From: Andeanibacterium sp035497315
GTDB taxonomy: Bacteria; Pseudomonadota; Alphaproteobacteria; Sphingomonadales; Sphingomonadaceae
Direction: 5' to 3'
Length of the DNA stretch: 37,936 bases
NCBI GenBank assembly: GCA_035497315.1
Contig: DATJDU010000066.1
Span: 1 to 37,936 of the forward strand
The notes beneath the pieces are model-generated. The model saw nothing but the letters and a program-made list of their open reading frames with translations. It made no database searches and was not told the DNA's origin. Positions 15,673 to 24,412 of this stretch are shown here, in pieces. Position 1 is the stretch's first letter, and every line of letters begins with the position of its first letter. A program made the translations under genes and the position numbers.

Positions 15673-16926
15673 TCAATCTTTAGATCGTGCCTGATCGACT
15701 GAAGCGGTTACTGCCACGTCCATCGTGACATTGCCCACTGTCCGCATGATGTCGGGCAGCATCTCCACCGCCACCAGCAGTGCCAATGGGCCGATGGGCA
15801 CCCCCATGGCAAGGGCAATGGGACCAACCGAGGCAATGAAACTGATCGTTCCGGGAAGACTGACCGAGCCTATGGTGGTCACCAGCGCGACAGCGGCCCC
15901 GGCCGCAATCACGGCGGGTGTGAGCGGAACGCCGGTGAGCTTCGCGACATAGATCGCCACGGCAAGGTTCATCGCCGGGCTGGTGGCACGGAAAATCGCC
16001 ACGGCCAGCGGCAGGACGAAATCGGCGCTCGTCTCCCGCACTCCCAGCTGGCGGCAGGCGGCAAGCATGGCGGGCAGGCTGGCAAGCGAGCTTTGGGTGG
16101 AGATCGCCACGGCCTGTGCAGGCAGGACGGCGCGGGCGAAATCGCCCGGCCGCTTGCCACCCGCCAGCATGGCCAGCGGATAGGCCGCGACCAGCACGGC
16201 GAACCCGAGACTCGCCACGATGAAAATATAATGCCCCAGCGCCAGGAAGGCGCCTGTCCCCGCCCGCGCGGCAACCCCGATCGCCAGCGCAAAAACCCCG
16301 GCGGGGGCCAGCCATAATATCCAGCCGATAATGGTCAGCATCGCATTGCCAAGGCCGGTGAAAAAGCCTGTCATCTGCGCGCGCTGGCCATCCGGCAGCC
16401 GCGCCACCGCCACGCCGAACAGGGCGAAGAACAGCACCAGCGGCAGCATCGCGTTCTCCGCCGCCGCGCTGACCAGATTGGGCGCAACGAGCGACTGGAC
16501 GAACTCCGCCATGCCCGGAACGGTTTGTGCCCGGCCCGGATCTGCGGCGAGTGCCTGACCGGCCGCGGCGGGAATCGGGAACACCTCCAGCAGCAGCGGC
16601 ACGGCCACGGCGGCAAGCAATGTGCCTAGCGCCAGTATGCCGAATATGAAGGCCAGGGTCCGCCGCGCGATCGCCCCGGCGCGCGCGGTTTCGACCATCC
16701 GCGCTATGCCGGTGACCAGCAGCGCGGCAACCAGCGGGATGATCGTCATCTGCAAGGCCCGCAGCCACAGGCTGCCCACGGTCTCGGTCACGTCCAGCAG
16801 CGGTGCCTCCAGCCGGGTGCCGCCCAGCAGCACGCCCAGCACCAGCCCGGCGGCCAGCGCGCCGAAAGTCCACCACACCGGCAGGTTCAGCGCTTCGAAA
16901 CCGGTCTTTGCCTCGCCACGATCCAT
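15673..16926 (-). CDS. Dicarboxylate/cation (DAACS/SDF) symporter
   Basis: A 417-residue sodium- or proton-coupled symporter of the DctA/GltP family for C4-dicarboxylates or acidic amino acids. Family features are the helix pairs through the N-terminal half, the serine-rich re-entrant segment (AISTQSSLASLPAML), the NMAV-like helix (SPAMNLAVAIYVAKLTG), and the second hairpin (SVSLPGTISFIASVGPIALAMGVP). The ATG at 16926 is the likeliest start, with an in-frame GTG 12 bases before it; the longer frame to 17169 overlaps glmM and lacks homology. It is divergent from glmM with about 97 bases between. The exact substrate is not determinable. Confidence 0.88.
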   Translation of the reverse strand: MDRGEAKTGFEALNLPVWWTFGALAAGLVLGVLLGGTRLEAPLLDVTETVGSLWLRALQMTIIPLVAALLVTGIARMVETARAGAIARRTLAFIFGILALGTLLAAVAVPLLLEVFPIPAAAGQALAADPGRAQTVPGMAEFVQSLVAPNLVSAAAENAMLPLVLFFALFGVAVARLPDGQRAQMTGFFTGLGNAMLTIIGWILWLAPAGVFALAIGVAARAGTGAFLALGHYIFIVASLGFAVLVAAYPLAMLAGGKRPGDFARAVLPAQAVAISTQSSLASLPAMLAACRQLGVRETSADFVLPLAVAIFRATSPAMNLAVAIYVAKLTGVPLTPAVIAAGAAVALVTTIGSVSLPGTISFIASVGPIALAMGVPIGPLALLVAVEMLPDIMRTVGNVTMDVAVTASVDQARSKD

Positions 16927-17023
16927 CGTTTCGCCCACACAGAATGCCCTTGCCCTTGGTGACATTAGCGGCGCAAAGCGGCATGGCAATCTGGGGGCAG
17001 GCAAAGGCATTTCAGGAACCTCG

Positions 17024-18361
17024 ATGACGCGCAAATATTTCGGGACCGATGGCATTCGCGGGCGGGCCAATGCCGGCGTTCTCAACGCCGCCACCGCCAT
17101 GAAAGTGGGGCAGGCCGCCGGCCGCCACTTCCTGCGCGGAAGCCACAGGCACCGCGTGGTGATCGGCAAGGATACCCGCCTGTCAGGCTATATGATGGAG
17201 ACCGCGCTGGTGGCCGGCTTCACCAGCGTAGGCATGGACGTGATCATGACCGGGCCGCTGCCCACCCCCGCCGTGGCGCTGCTGACGCGCGAGATGCGGG
17301 CCGATATCGGGGTGATGATTTCCGCCAGCCACAATCCCTTTGCCGATAATGGCATCAAGCTGTTCGGCCCCGACGGCTTCAAGCTGTCGGATGAGGACGA
17401 GCTGGCGATCGAAAAGGCGATGGGGGAGGATATCCCGCTTGCCCAGGGCGACCAGATCGGCCGCGCCCGCCGGATCGAGGATGCGCGCGGGCGCTATATC
17501 CATGCGATCAAGCAATCCCTGCCCAGCGATATCCGGCTGGATGGGCTCAAGATCGTGGTCGATTGCGCCAATGGCGCGGCTTACACCGTGGCCCCCAGCG
17601 CGATCTGGGAACTGGGCGCGGAAGTGGTGGCCATGGGGGTGGAGCCCAATGGCATCAACATCAACGATGGCGTCGGTTCCACTTCGCTCGACGCGATCAA
17701 GGCGCGGGTCGTGGCCGAAGGCGCGGATATCGGCATTGCGCTGGACGGCGATGCGGACCGGCTGATCGTGATCGACGAGAAGGGCCAGACCGTGGATGGG
17801 GACCAGATCATGGCGCTGATCGGCAGCCGTCTGGCGGAAAGCGGCGAGTTGCGCGGCGGCGGCGTGGTGGCCACTGTGATGTCCAACCTCGGCCTCGAAC
17901 GCTTCCTGACGAGCAAGGGGCTCGACCTCGTACGGACCAAGGTGGGGGACCGCCACGTTCTGGAGGCAATGCGCAAGGGCGGCTACAACGTGGGCGGCGA
18001 ACAGTCCGGCCACATGATCCTGCTCGATCACGCCACCACCGGCGATGGCTGCATTGCCGCACTGCAGGTGCTCGCCGCGCTGGTGCAGACCGGCCGGAAG
18101 GCCAGCGAACTGCTCCATCTGTTCGATCCCGTGCCCCAGCTGCTCAAGAACGTGCGTTATTCCGGCGGCAAGCCGCTGGAGAACGAGACGGTGAAATCCG
18201 TGATCGCCGATGCCGAAGCCGCCCTTGCCGGCAAGGGTCGCCTCGTCATCCGCCCCTCGGGCACGGAACCAGTGATCCGCGTGATGGCCGAAGGCGATGA
18301 CGAGGGCCAGGTGAGGCAGGTCGTGGACGATATTTGCGCCGCCGTGGAGGGAGCCGTCTGA
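17024..18361 (+). CDS. glmM: Phosphoglucosamine mutase GlmM
   Basis: A 445-residue phosphohexomutase that converts glucosamine-6-phosphate to glucosamine-1-phosphate on the way to UDP-GlcNAc for peptidoglycan and LPS. It starts KYFGTDGIRG, carries the phosphoserine loop ISASHNPFADNGIK with catalytic Ser102, the magnesium loop DGDADR, the sugar-binding GGEQSGH and the phosphate-binding RPSGTEPVIR. Length and order are typical. The ATG at 17024 has GGAA 6 bases upstream. Its TGA shares one base with the start of the DUF1272 gene, so the two are probably translated together. Confidence 0.97.
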   Translation: MTRKYFGTDGIRGRANAGVLNAATAMKVGQAAGRHFLRGSHRHRVVIGKDTRLSGYMMETALVAGFTSVGMDVIMTGPLPTPAVALLTREMRADIGVMISASHNPFADNGIKLFGPDGFKLSDEDELAIEKAMGEDIPLAQGDQIGRARRIEDARGRYIHAIKQSLPSDIRLDGLKIVVDCANGAAYTVAPSAIWELGAEVVAMGVEPNGININDGVGSTSLDAIKARVVAEGADIGIALDGDADRLIVIDEKGQTVDGDQIMALIGSRLAESGELRGGGVVATVMSNLGLERFLTSKGLDLVRTKVGDRHVLEAMRKGGYNVGGEQSGHMILLDHATTGDGCIAALQVLAALVQTGRKASELLHLFDPVPQLLKNVRYSGGKPLENETVKSVIADAEAALAGKGRLVIRPSGTEPVIRVMAEGDDEGQVRQVVDDICAAVEGAV

Positions 18362-18588
18362 TGCCACTGGAAATGCGCCCCGATTGCGAGCGTTGCGGCG
18401 CCGACCTCCCGGCAGAGGTCGGTGGAGCCTTCATCTGCAGCTTCGAGTGCACCTTCTGTGCCCCTTGTGCGGACGATCTGGACGAGATTTGTCCCAATTG
18501 CGGCGGCGAATTGCTCGACCGGCCGACGCGGGCGAAGAAGTGGCAGGAGAAATACCCGCCTTCGACGGAGCGCCGGTTCAAGGGATAG
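18361..18588 (+). CDS. DUF1272 small zinc-ribbon-like protein
   Basis: A 75-residue cysteine-rich protein matching DUF1272. Cysteines are arranged in pairs: CERCG near the N-terminus, CSFECTFCAPC in the middle and CPNCGG after that, suggesting a bound zinc. The C-terminus is basic (RAKKWQEKYPP). Function is unknown. The ATG overlaps the glmM stop by one base (TGATG), so expression is presumably coupled to glmM. Confidence 0.88.
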   Translation: MPLEMRPDCERCGADLPAEVGGAFICSFECTFCAPCADDLDEICPNCGGELLDRPTRAKKWQEKYPPSTERRFKG

Positions 18589-18605
18589 GCTTGTCACCGC
18601 ATCCG

Positions 18606-18632
18606 CTCAGCCCGAGCTTGTCGAAGGCCACG
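18606..18632 (+). repeat. Single copy of a sphingomonad-type extragenic repeat
   Basis: The core GAGCTTGTCGAAGG is preceded by CTCAGCCC. It is a variant of the GAGCCTGTCGAAGG core found twice near 31.3-31.4 kb and once near 37.69 kb. It lies in the 64-base gap between the DUF1272 gene and thiD, within a co-directional run. Similar short repeats are widespread between genes in sphingomonad genomes. Confidence 0.6.
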
Positions 18633-18652
18633 CGCCACCCTAACCCGGCGGC

Positions 18653-19402
18653 ATGACCACACCCCCGCGCATCCTTTCCATCGCCGGTTCCGATTCCTCG
18701 GGCGGCGCGGGAATTCAGGCCGATATCCGCACCATCACCATGCTGGGCGGCTATGCGATGACCGCCATCACCGCCGTCACCGCGCAGAACACTCTGGGCG
18801 TGACCATGGTGGAAGCGCTCTCTCCCGCCATGGTCGCCGCGCAAATCGACGCCTGCCTGTCCGATATCGGCGCCGACGCGGTGAAAATCGGCATGTTAGG
18901 CTCGCCCGAGATCGCGGCGGTAGTGGCCGACAGGCTGGAAGGCCTTGCCATTCCGGTGGTATTCGATCCGGTAATGGTCGCCACCAGCGGCTCGGTTCTG
19001 GCGGATGACGCGACGATTGCCGGGTTCGAACGGCTGATGGCTCTCGCCACCCTCACCACGCCCAATGTGCCCGAACTGGCCGCGCTTGGTGGAGCGGAAA
19101 AGATGGCGGCGCGCGGAATCGCTTATCTCGCCAAGGGCGGCGATGCGGCAGGGCCAGTGCTGGCAGACCGGCTGGTTCGCCCGGGCGCACACGATCTGGT
19201 GTGGCACTCCGACCGGATCGAAACCCGCCACACCCATGGCACGGGCTGTACCCTCTCCAGCGCCATCGCCACCGGGCTGGGCGAAGGCCTGCCGCTGGAG
19301 GAAGCCATTGCGCGTGCACGGAATTTCGTGCGTGCCGCTCTGCTCGCCGCACCGGGCTTTGGCGCGGGGCACGGGCCGATGGGGCATCAGGCCATTCGCT
19401 AG
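18653..19402 (+). CDS. thiD: Hydroxymethylpyrimidine/phosphomethylpyrimidine kinase ThiD
   Basis: A 249-residue ribokinase-fold enzyme that phosphorylates HMP and then HMP-phosphate in thiamine synthesis. It starts with the substrate-binding ILSIAGSDSSGGAGIQAD, continues with YAMTAITAVTAQNT, has DPVMVATSG in the middle, and ends with the anion-hole motif HTHGTGCTLSSAIA containing the catalytic Cys. Length is as expected. It is tail-to-tail with the LOG family gene, only 3 bases apart. No other thiamine genes are in the window. Confidence 0.95.
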   Translation: MTTPPRILSIAGSDSSGGAGIQADIRTITMLGGYAMTAITAVTAQNTLGVTMVEALSPAMVAAQIDACLSDIGADAVKIGMLGSPEIAAVVADRLEGLAIPVVFDPVMVATSGSVLADDATIAGFERLMALATLTTPNVPELAALGGAEKMAARGIAYLAKGGDAAGPVLADRLVRPGAHDLVWHSDRIETRHTHGTGCTLSSAIATGLGEGLPLEEAIARARNFVRAALLAAPGFGAGHGPMGHQAIR

Positions 19403-19405
19403 CCC

Positions 19406-20299
19406 CTAGAACTCGCCGCTTTCCTCCATCGGGTCCTTCAGATCGTAGAAGCTCCGGATGTGCTTCCACGCATCCTCGGCCGTCTCGCACCAGTGGAACA
19501 GCTTGAGGTCGGCCGGGTTGATCGTCCCTTCTTCCGCCAGCGCCTCGAAATTCACCACCCGGTCCCAGAACTTGCGGCCGAACAGCAGAATCGGGATCGG
19601 CTTCATCTTCTGGGTCTGGATCAGGGTCAGCGTCTCGAACAATTCGTCCATCGTGCCGAAGCCGCCGGGGAACACCGCGATCGCCCGCGCGCGAATCAGG
19701 AAGTGCATCTTCCTGAGCGCGAAATAGTGGAAGCGGAACGAGAGGTAAGGCGTAACATAGGCGTTGGGCGCCTGCTCATGCGGCAACACGATATTGAGGC
19801 CGATGGATTCGGCGCCGGCATCGGAAGCGCCCTTGTTTGCCGCCTCCATGATCGAGGGGCCGCCGCCCGAGCAGATCACGAACTGGCGCTTGCCGTCCTC
19901 GACGATCGCCCGCTCGCTCACGATCCGGGCGAGCTTGTAGGCTTCCACGCAATAGCGCGCCTTGGCGGCGAGATTTTCCGCCACCTTCTTTTCCTGATCG
20001 GTCGTGGCGCGGGCGAAGACCTTTTCGATCTCTTCCGGCGCAGGAATGCGCGCCGAGCCATAGACCACCAGCGTGGAACCGATCCGCGCCTCGTCCATCA
20101 GCATTTCCGGCTTCAGCAATTCCAGCTGGAAGCGGATCGGGCGCAATTCCTCGCGCAGGATAAAGTCTGAATCCCTGAAGGCCAGGCGATAGGCGGGATG
20201 CTGCGTCTGCGGCGTCTGGGTCGCGCGCTGCTCGACGAACCGCGTCTCCTGCTCCGCGCCATAGAAACGCTGGTCGGTCAGATCGTGCTCGTCAGTCAA
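19406..20299 (-). CDS. LOG family (TIGR00730) Rossmann-fold protein
   Basis: A 297-residue member of the lysine-decarboxylase-like LOG family. The signatures GGGPSIMEAANKGA and PGGFGTMDELFE are both present; in characterised members they bind nucleotide monophosphates and give cytokinin riboside-5'-monophosphate phosphoribohydrolase activity. The protein has an N-terminal extension of about 75 residues before the Rossmann fold (STLVVYGSARIPAP), as in the longer bacterial subgroup. The start is TTG at 20299, supported by AAGGAG (20309-20314 on the complement) 9 bases upstream. Physiological substrate unknown. Confidence 0.9.
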   Translation of the reverse strand: MTDEHDLTDQRFYGAEQETRFVEQRATQTPQTQHPAYRLAFRDSDFILREELRPIRFQLELLKPEMLMDEARIGSTLVVYGSARIPAPEEIEKVFARATTDQEKKVAENLAAKARYCVEAYKLARIVSERAIVEDGKRQFVICSGGGPSIMEAANKGASDAGAESIGLNIVLPHEQAPNAYVTPYLSFRFHYFALRKMHFLIRARAIAVFPGGFGTMDELFETLTLIQTQKMKPIPILLFGRKFWDRVVNFEALAEEGTINPADLKLFHWCETAEDAWKHIRSFYDLKDPMEESGEF

Positions 20300-20353
20300 T
20301 TCGAGCCTCTCCTTGCATTATTGGGCACAAGGCTGGCTCTAGGAGCAGGGGCG

Positions 20354-20368
20354 GCGCTTGAAAAGCGC
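20354..20368 (-). terminator. Short hairpin downstream of tRNA-Gln
   Basis: GCGCTT and AAGCGC form a perfect 6-bp stem with a 3-base loop, about 25 bases past the 3' end of the tRNA. No clear T run follows, so termination here is tentative. Confidence 0.3.
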
Positions 20369-20392
20369 TCAATCCCGGTATGGTATGAAGTT

Positions 20393-20466
20393 TGGATGCC
20401 CCGCGAGGATTCGAACCTCGATTGACGGAGTCAGAGTCCGTAGTCTTACCATTAGACGACGGGGCA
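20393..20466 (-). tRNA. tRNA-Gln (anticodon CTG)
   Basis: The minus strand gives a 74-base cloverleaf including an encoded CCA end. The acceptor stem is TGCCCCG paired with CGGGGCA, then T and CCA. The anticodon stem ACGGA/TCCGT encloses the loop CTCTGAC, giving anticodon CUG for the glutamine codon CAG. The T arm is CGAGG-TTCGAAT-CCTCG. Confidence 0.95.
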
Positions 20467-20478
20467 GTGCGGGGCGTG

Positions 20479-20507
20479 CCTCTAGGGCGGCTACGGGAGT
20501 TGGTCAA
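20479..20507 (-). promoter_or_regulatory. Sigma70-like promoter of tRNA-Gln
   Basis: On the minus strand TTGACC (20507-20502) and TAGAGG (20484-20479) are separated by exactly 17 bases. The -10 element ends 12 bases before the mature tRNA 5' end, which fits a short leader. Confidence 0.65.
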
Positions 20508-20618
20508 GGGCCGCAGCCGCTTCTTTTACGTGCCTTGCCCCCCAATGCGCATGGCGCTAGCTTGGCAGGCAGGTACCCCCCTTCTCGGGCGGGCATAAGA
20601 ACAAGAAAGAATTCGAGT

Positions 20619-21851
20619 ATGGCGGACTTTATTCCGCCGGACAGGCAGCGGGACGCTGCGCAACGATCGGGCCGGGGCAAGCGGAAGGGAAAAGCCCGCA
20701 AAGCCGGTCCGGAGAGCAGGCAATCCCGCGCTTCCGGCAACAAGCAGGAAGCAGGGGCCGGTGCGCCCATTCCCTGCACCAGCGGGAAGCCTCCGTTCCT
20801 GCAGGGCGCTGGCGGCAGCCCACGCGGCCCCCAACAGCGCAATTCCCGCAATTCCTATGCCGCGATCGATCTGGGCACCAATAATTGCCGCCTGCTGATT
20901 GCGCGGCCTTCGGGCAGCAATTTCACCGTGATCGACGCCTTCAGCCGCGTGGTGCGATTGGGCGAAGGCCTGGCGCAAACCGGACGCCTCTCTGAAGAGG
21001 CAATGGATCGGGCAGTGGTGGCGCTGCGAATCTGTTCGGAAAAGCTCAAACGCCGCAATGTTCACCTCGCCCGTTCGGTGGCGACCGAGGCCTGCCGCCG
21101 CGCCAGCAATGGCAGCGAATTCATCGAACGGGTAAAGCGCGAAACCGGCATCATGCTGAATGTCATCTCGGCCGAGGAAGAGGCCCGGCTGGCCGTGCTG
21201 GGCTGCCATATCCTGCTGGAAGACGGCAAGGGCCCGGCAGTGATCTTCGATATCGGCGGCGGATCGACCGAACTGGTACTGATCGAACAGGGCGGCCCGA
21301 TTCCCGCAATCGTGGACTGGCAGAGCGTGCCCTGGGGCGTGGTCTCACTCACCGAAACCTGCGGGCATGACGAATCCTCCGCCGAGGCGCGCAGCGCGCG
21401 TTATTCCGAGATGCGCCGCCTGGTGAGCGAAAGCTTCGCCCCCTTTGCGGAGCGTATCGCCGATGCCCGCACGCCCGAACTGCGCCTGCTGGGCACCAGC
21501 GGCACGGTCACGACTCTGGCCAGCGTCCATCTCGACCTGCCGCAATATGATCGCAAGGCAGTGGACGGCCTGATCGTTCCGGCCGATTCGATGCGCAGCA
21601 TCAGCAGCCGGCTGGCCACTCTCTCCCCGGCGGAGCGCAAGCAATTGCCCTGTATCGGCAATGAGCGCGCCGATCTGGTGGTGGCGGGCTGCGCAATTCT
21701 CGAATCGATTCTCGACATCTGGCCCGCTCAGCGGCTGGGCGTGGCCGATCGCGGCATTCGCGAAGGCATATTGCGCAGCCTGATGAGTGCGGACAGCGAA
21801 GGCGAACAGACACGCGCCCAGTTGCGCAGAACCCAAAGGCAGGCATCGTGA
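20619..21851 (+). CDS. Ppx/GppA family exopolyphosphatase/pppGpp phosphohydrolase
   Basis: A 410-residue ASKHA-fold phosphatase that cleaves polyphosphate or pppGpp. The fold begins at about residue 80 with YAAIDLGTNNCRLLIA; the second signature FDIGGGSTELVL and the catalytic region RSVATEACRRASN follow. Only the two N-terminal ASKHA domains are present, without the HD-like C-terminal domain of longer Ppx, so it is the short alphaproteobacterial form. The first 75 residues are strongly basic and low complexity (Arg/Lys/Gly/Ser) and probably disordered. The stop overlaps the rlmE start by 4 bases (GTGA). Confidence 0.92.
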   Translation: MADFIPPDRQRDAAQRSGRGKRKGKARKAGPESRQSRASGNKQEAGAGAPIPCTSGKPPFLQGAGGSPRGPQQRNSRNSYAAIDLGTNNCRLLIARPSGSNFTVIDAFSRVVRLGEGLAQTGRLSEEAMDRAVVALRICSEKLKRRNVHLARSVATEACRRASNGSEFIERVKRETGIMLNVISAEEEARLAVLGCHILLEDGKGPAVIFDIGGGSTELVLIEQGGPIPAIVDWQSVPWGVVSLTETCGHDESSAEARSARYSEMRRLVSESFAPFAERIADARTPELRLLGTSGTVTTLASVHLDLPQYDRKAVDGLIVPADSMRSISSRLATLSPAERKQLPCIGNERADLVVAGCAILESILDIWPAQRLGVADRGIREGILRSLMSADSEGEQTRAQLRRTQRQAS

Positions 21852-22510
21852 CCCGTTCCGGACGTAATCCCGATAAACGGGTAAAGACTGCAAAGGGCCG
21901 CACGGCCTCTTCGAATCGATGGCTCGCGCGCCAGCTGAACGATCCCTACGTCCAGCAGGCCAAGGCCGAAGGCTATCGCAGCCGGGCGGCCTATAAGCTG
22001 ATCGAGCTGGACGAGAAATTCGGCCTGCTCAAAGGTGTGCAGCGGGTCGTCGATCTGGGGATCACACCAGGCGGCTGGAGCCAGGTGGTGCGCAAGCAGG
22101 CCCCTCGCGCCGCCGTGGTAGGGATCGATCTGCTGCCCACAGACCCGATCGAGGGCGTAACGATCTTCCAGATGGACTTCATGGCGGATGAAGCCCCCGC
22201 CGCGCTGGAATCGGCGCTGGACGGCGCTCCAGACCTGGTCCTGTCCGACATGGCGGCCAATACGGTGGGCCACAAGCAAACCGACCACCTGCGCACCATG
22301 GGACTGGTGGAAACCGCCGTCGATTTCGCGATCCAGACGCTGGCGCCGGGTGGGGCCTTCGTTGCCAAGGTTTTTGCCGGGGGCACCGATCCCGAACTTC
22401 TGACCCTGCTCAAGCAGAAATTCACCACCGTGAAGCATGCCAAGCCGCCTGCTAGCCGCAAGGGCTCTTCCGAGTGGTACGTGATCGCCCAGGGCTTCAA
22501 AGGACGCTGA
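21848..22510 (+). CDS. rlmE: 23S rRNA (uridine-2'-O)-methyltransferase RlmE/FtsJ
   Basis: A 220-residue FtsJ-family enzyme that 2'-O-methylates U2552 in the A loop of 23S rRNA during late 50S assembly. The SAM site is VVDLGITPGGWSQV. The K-D-K-E catalytic set can be placed in YRSRAAYKL (Lys), LVLSDMAAN (Asp), AFVAKVF (Lys) and SSEWYVIA (Glu). It begins at GTG 21848 within the end of ppx/gppA, so translation is coupled. It is followed by a strong terminator. Confidence 0.95.
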   Translation: MTRSGRNPDKRVKTAKGRTASSNRWLARQLNDPYVQQAKAEGYRSRAAYKLIELDEKFGLLKGVQRVVDLGITPGGWSQVVRKQAPRAAVVGIDLLPTDPIEGVTIFQMDFMADEAPAALESALDGAPDLVLSDMAANTVGHKQTDHLRTMGLVETAVDFAIQTLAPGGAFVAKVFAGGTDPELLTLLKQKFTTVKHAKPPASRKGSSEWYVIAQGFKGR

Positions 22511-22605
22511 TAAGGCGCCGCAGGCGGCCAGGGGGCAGGCGGTAAGGGGGGACAGGCGGCAAGTCCGCCCCCCGTCAGGCTGACCCTATGGGCCGCAGGC
22601 AATGA

Positions 22606-22633
22606 AAAAGGGCGGGAGTTACCCCGCCCTTTT
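22606..22633. terminator. Bidirectional intrinsic terminator between rlmE and cytochrome c
   Basis: AAAAGGGCGGG and CCCGCCCTTTT form a perfect 11-bp stem with a 6-base loop. The stem ends in T on one strand and, read from the other side, also in T, so it can end both the rlmE transcript and the convergent cytochrome c transcript. Confidence 0.85.
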
Positions 22634-22657
22634 CGCATTTTCGTACTGTGCGCCGGA

Positions 22658-23290
22658 TCAGTGCGCGGCAGGTGCCGCTTCCGCAGCCGCAGCTTCCGAA
22701 CCTTCTGCAGCAGGCGCTTCGCCCTCGGCCGGAGCAGCCTCAGCTTCCGCAGCCGGAGCGGCATCGGCGGCCGGCAGCGGCAGGTTCGAACCCTTGGTGT
22801 TCAGGAAGGCGATCAGATTGGCGCGGTCTTCCGGATTGGAAAGGCCGGCGAAGCTCATCTTCGTGCCGTTGGCGAAACCACGCGGGCTCTTCAGCCATTC
22901 GTCGAGATTCTCGAAGGTCCAGCTGCCGCCATGGCCCGAAAGGGCGCTGGAGAAGGCGAAGCCGCCACGGCCCTGGGCAATGCCCTCACCCACCACTGCG
23001 AACAGATTGGGACCGATGCCATTGGCAGCGCCCTGATCGATCGTGTGGCAAGACACGCATTTGGAGAAGATCTTCTCGCCCTTGGCGGGATCGGCAGCCG
23101 AAAGCAGCGTATTGAGCGACGGGCCTGCGCCCGCGCCTTCCTCCGCCACACCGGCGATGGGGAAGCCCATCTCGTGCGGACGGTGGTGCTTGTCGGCCCC
23201 GAAATACATTCCGCTCAGGATCGATAGGCCAAGGGCCACGATGCCTGAGAAGAGAAGCCATCCGGCGAAAGTGTTGAAACGGTCGGTCAT
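22658..23290 (-). CDS. Membrane-anchored class I cytochrome c
   Basis: A 210-residue protein with an N-terminal uncleaved anchor (about residues 9-30), a short linker, and one class I cytochrome c domain. Heme is attached at CVSCH (Cys78, Cys81, His82) and the sixth ligand is Met145 in GTKMSFAG. It resembles the CycM/c552 type that shuttles electrons from the bc1 complex to the terminal oxidase. The C-terminal 35 residues are almost only Ala, Glu, Pro and Gly, a low-complexity tail. It converges with rlmE on a shared terminator and is divergent from pheA. Confidence 0.92.
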   Translation of the reverse strand: MTDRFNTFAGWLLFSGIVALGLSILSGMYFGADKHHRPHEMGFPIAGVAEEGAGAGPSLNTLLSAADPAKGEKIFSKCVSCHTIDQGAANGIGPNLFAVVGEGIAQGRGGFAFSSALSGHGGSWTFENLDEWLKSPRGFANGTKMSFAGLSNPEDRANLIAFLNTKGSNLPLPAADAAPAAEAEAAPAEGEAPAAEGSEAAAAEAAPAAH

Positions 23291-23405
23291 CCGTGTTTTA
23301 TCCGGGCGATTGGAGTTTGGGCGCCGCTCTAGTCAGCCCCCGCGCGCTTCGCAAGTGTCAACGTGACTTGTTCGCACCGCTCACTGCGTTTAGGCGCACA
23401 ATCCG

Positions 23406-24299
23406 ATGCACAGCTTCCCAGCCCCCGCGCTCGCACTGGTCGAGCAGATGACCGCCTCCGCGGCGGAAGATCCCACGCGCGCCATCGCCTTCCAGGGCGC
23501 TCCCGGCGCTAATTCGCACCGCGCCGCGCTGGAATATGCGCCCGGCTGCCTGCCGTTGCCCTGCTTCAGCTTCGAGGACGCGCTGGACGCGGTGAAGGTC
23601 GAACGGGCCGGGGCCGCGATCATCCCGATCGAGAATTCGCAGCACGGCCGCGTGGCCGATATCCACTTCCTGCTGCCCGAAAGCGGCCTTTCCATCGTGG
23701 GCGAGTATTTCCTGCCGATCACCTATGCGGTGATGGGAATCGGTCCGGGCCCCTATTCGGCGGCTTATAGCCACCCACAGGCGCTGGGGCAGACCCGGCA
23801 TTATCTGCGCAGCCATGGCATCGTGCCGATGGCCTATGCCGACACGGCGGGCGCGGCTGCCTTCGTGAAGGAAATGGGCGACCCCAGGGCTTGCGCCATC
23901 GCCCCGAAGATCGCCGCCGAGCTTTACGGCCTGACCATCACCGCCGAAGGAGTGGAAGACGCGCATGACAATATGACGCGCTTCGTCCTGCTGGCAAAGG
24001 AACCGCTCGATCCGGCCACGCTGGAAGGCGAACCGGCGATGACCACCTTCGTCTTCGAAGTGAAGAACATCCCCGCCGCGCTCTACAAGGCGCTGGGCGG
24101 CTTTGCGACCAATGGCGTGAACATGACCAAGCTGGAAAGCTATCAGGCAGGCGCCAGCTTTGCTGCGACCATGTTCTTCGCCGACATCGTCGGCCGTCCC
24201 GGCCAGGCCCATGTGGACCGCGCGCTGGAGGAACTGGCCTTTCATTCCAAGGAAGTGCGCCTGCTGGGCAGCTACCGGATGGCCCGCGAACGCGGCTAG
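23406..24299 (+). CDS. pheA: Prephenate dehydratase
   Basis: A 297-residue monofunctional prephenate dehydratase that forms phenylpyruvate for phenylalanine synthesis. The catalytic domain shows AFQGAPGANSHRAA, IPIENSQHGRVAD and the ADTAGAAAFV loop holding the active Thr. The C-terminal ACT domain (about residues 212-290) carries GVNMTKLESY, the alphaproteobacterial version of the Phe-binding ESRP motif, so feedback inhibition by Phe is likely. No chorismate mutase domain is present. It is divergent from the cytochrome c gene and precedes the DUF4129 cluster by just over 100 bases. Confidence 0.95.
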   Translation: MHSFPAPALALVEQMTASAAEDPTRAIAFQGAPGANSHRAALEYAPGCLPLPCFSFEDALDAVKVERAGAAIIPIENSQHGRVADIHFLLPESGLSIVGEYFLPITYAVMGIGPGPYSAAYSHPQALGQTRHYLRSHGIVPMAYADTAGAAAFVKEMGDPRACAIAPKIAAELYGLTITAEGVEDAHDNMTRFVLLAKEPLDPATLEGEPAMTTFVFEVKNIPAALYKALGGFATNGVNMTKLESYQAGASFAATMFFADIVGRPGQAHVDRALEELAFHSKEVRLLGSYRMARERG

Positions 24300-24412
24300 G
24301 CCGTGTTCGGCCCGAGCCGACCGGCGATCCTGCCCGCGGCTCGGCGACCGAGGTCCACATCGGCGCCAGTCGCGGCTTGCGCGGGCCGCGCGGCCATGCC
24401 ACCAGTCGCCCG

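Noticed and set aside
16927..17023. Extension of the symporter to a start at 17169
   Set aside because: The extra 81 residues overlap the glmM 5' end and contain no family sequence.
23356..23361. TTGACA on the minus strand upstream of the cytochrome c gene
   Set aside because: The only -10-like sequence (TAGAGC) lies 24 bases away, too far for a standard promoter, so it was not annotated.
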